A stretch of DNA of 7,521 nucleotides, taken from NCBI GenBank assembly GCA_016787105.1, contig JAEUVI010000552.1, positions 1 to 7,521 on the forward strand, in the 5' to 3' direction. Positions 6,592 to 7,521 of this stretch are shown here, piece after piece. The notes beneath the pieces are model-generated. The model searched no databases, had not been told where the DNA came from, and saw nothing but the letters and a program-made list of their open reading frames with translations. A program made the translations under genes and the position numbers. This DNA comes from Chitinophagaceae bacterium (GTDB lineage Bacteria > Bacteroidota > Bacteroidia > Chitinophagales > Chitinophagaceae). Each line of letters starts with the position of its first letter. The stretch's first letter is position 1.

Positions 6592-7521
6592 ATGAAAAAG
6601 AATTTATTAATTACTTATACTGCGATGACCTTTATTATGGGCTGCTCGTCGTCCGGCGAAAAAACAGAAGCGCCCCCTGAAAACAATACCACAAAAGTAT
6701 CGCTGACAGAACAACAACTTAAAACAGCAGGAATAGAAACAGGATCCTTCACCGAAAAGGCGATAGATGAAACGATAAAAGTAAATGGTGTTATTGACGT
6801 ACCACCACAAAATATAGTTTCTGTCAGTTTCCCAACAGGCGGGTACCTTAAAAGTACAAGGCTGCTTCCTGGCATGCATGTACAAAAAGGAGAAAACATT
6901 GCTTTTATTGAAGACCAATCTTTAATACAGTTGCAGCAGGATTACCTGATAACAAAATCAAAATTAAAATACGCTCAATCTGATTACGATCGGCAGAAAT
7001 CATTGAACGAAACAAAGGCCTCAGCCGACAAAGTATTACAACAGGCACAGGCAGAATTTGAAAGTTTGCGGGTATTGCAAAAATCGTTGAGCGAAAAACT
7101 GAAACTCATAGGCATCAGCCCGGATAAGCTAGATGAAAATAATATTTCCCGATCTGTCGCCATTCACTCTCCTATTGATGGCTATGTATCAAAAGTAAAT
7201 GTGAACATAGGAAAGTATGTGCAGCCGGTTGATGTACTGTTTGAATTAATCAACCCGACGGATATTCACGCTGCACTTACAGTATTTGAAAAAGATATCA
7301 ACAAATTAAAGAAGGGACAAAAAGTTACTGTCTCCTTTGTGAACGATACTACTACAGTATACCCGGCTGAAATCTTATTAATCACCCGTAATGTTGATGA
7401 AAACAGGAGTGGCACAGTTCATTGTCATTTCGAGAAGATGCCTTCCGAATTAAGACCCGGTATGTTTATCAACGCCATCATTTATTTGTCAGGCAAAACT
7501 GTAAAAGCTGCACCGGAAGAT
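6592..7521 (+). CDS. Periplasmic adaptor (membrane fusion protein) lipoprotein of RND metal efflux, CzcB/CusB-like; 3' end outside window
   Basis: From ATG 6592, 310 codons run open to the window edge, about three quarters of the usual length of around 400. The signal MKKN... ends in lipobox IMGC with Cys18 followed by Ser, suggesting an acylated, probably outer-membrane-directed lipoprotein. The order is that of HlyD-type adaptors: first half of a lipoyl-like domain (about 82-107, GGYLKSTRLLPGMHVQKGE), an alpha-helical hairpin rich in Gln, Lys and Glu (about 110-170), the second lipoyl half (about 190-217, IHSPIDGYVSKVNVNIGKYV), then a beta-barrel starting DIHAALTVFEKD (about 224). It bridges the pump and channel in the periplasm. 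No methionine-rich or Cys/His N-terminal metal-binding extension of the CusB kind is present. It starts 32 bases after the pump stop with no terminator between, so cotranscription is likely. No Shine-Dalgarno motif is seen. Confidence 0.93.
   Translation, partial: MKKNLLITYTAMTFIMGCSSSGEKTEAPPENNTTKVSLTEQQLKTAGIETGSFTEKAIDETIKVNGVIDVPPQNIVSVSFPTGGYLKSTRLLPGMHVQKGENIAFIEDQSLIQLQQDYLITKSKLKYAQSDYDRQKSLNETKASADKVLQQAQAEFESLRVLQKSLSEKLKLIGISPDKLDENNISRSVAIHSPIDGYVSKVNVNIGKYVQPVDVLFELINPTDIHAALTVFEKDINKLKKGQKVTVSFVNDTTTVYPAEILLITRNVDENRSGTVHCHFEKMPSELRPGMFINAIIYLSGKTVKAAPED

Noticed and set aside
6607..6918. Two overlapping minus-strand open frames opposite the adaptor gene
   Set aside because: The plus strand encodes a well-supported adaptor with lipobox and lipoyl halves; the antisense frames are by-products.

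Overview
The window looks like chromosomal DNA of a member of the Bacteroidota, most likely near the Chitinophagaceae or Sphingobacteriales. That placement is an inference from five things: AT-rich intergenic DNA, no Shine-Dalgarno motifs before any start, a TAnnTTTG-type promoter element, lipoprotein signals on periplasmic enzymes and adaptors, and a metal-efflux RND pump fused to its TolC-like partner, an arrangement I know from this phylum.

Layout: the left part (1-1408, minus strand) is the first 469 codons of a lipoprotein quinoprotein (PQQ-dependent) dehydrogenase whose 3' end lies outside the window. A divergent intergenic region follows (1409 to about 1688). It holds an 18-bp perfect palindrome just upstream of the dehydrogenase start and, on the other side, a candidate promoter overlapped by a 14-bp perfect palindrome. 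Then come three plus-strand genes in operon-like order: a small exported protein of unknown function (about 1689-2075), a 1457-residue CusA/CzcA-type RND pump with a C-terminal TolC/CzcC-type domain (2186-6559), and a CzcB/CusB-like periplasmic adaptor lipoprotein (6592 to the right edge, incomplete). A 9-bp inverted repeat with an 18-nt spacer (2120-2155) lies in the gap before the pump.

How the parts fit: pump, adaptor and outer-membrane channel together make a tripartite heavy-metal exporter spanning both membranes, here encoded by two genes instead of three. The most interesting point is the fusion junction. Residues about 1036-1064 have the form of a classical Sec signal peptide ending in AAA|Q, so the chain may be made as one polypeptide and cut by signal peptidase into an inner-membrane pump and a periplasm-released channel precursor. 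The dehydrogenase is divergently transcribed and has no evident functional link to metal export. The metal exported cannot be decided from sequence, but the methionine pattern of copper/silver CusA is not complete. No mobile elements, RNA genes or CRISPR arrays were seen.
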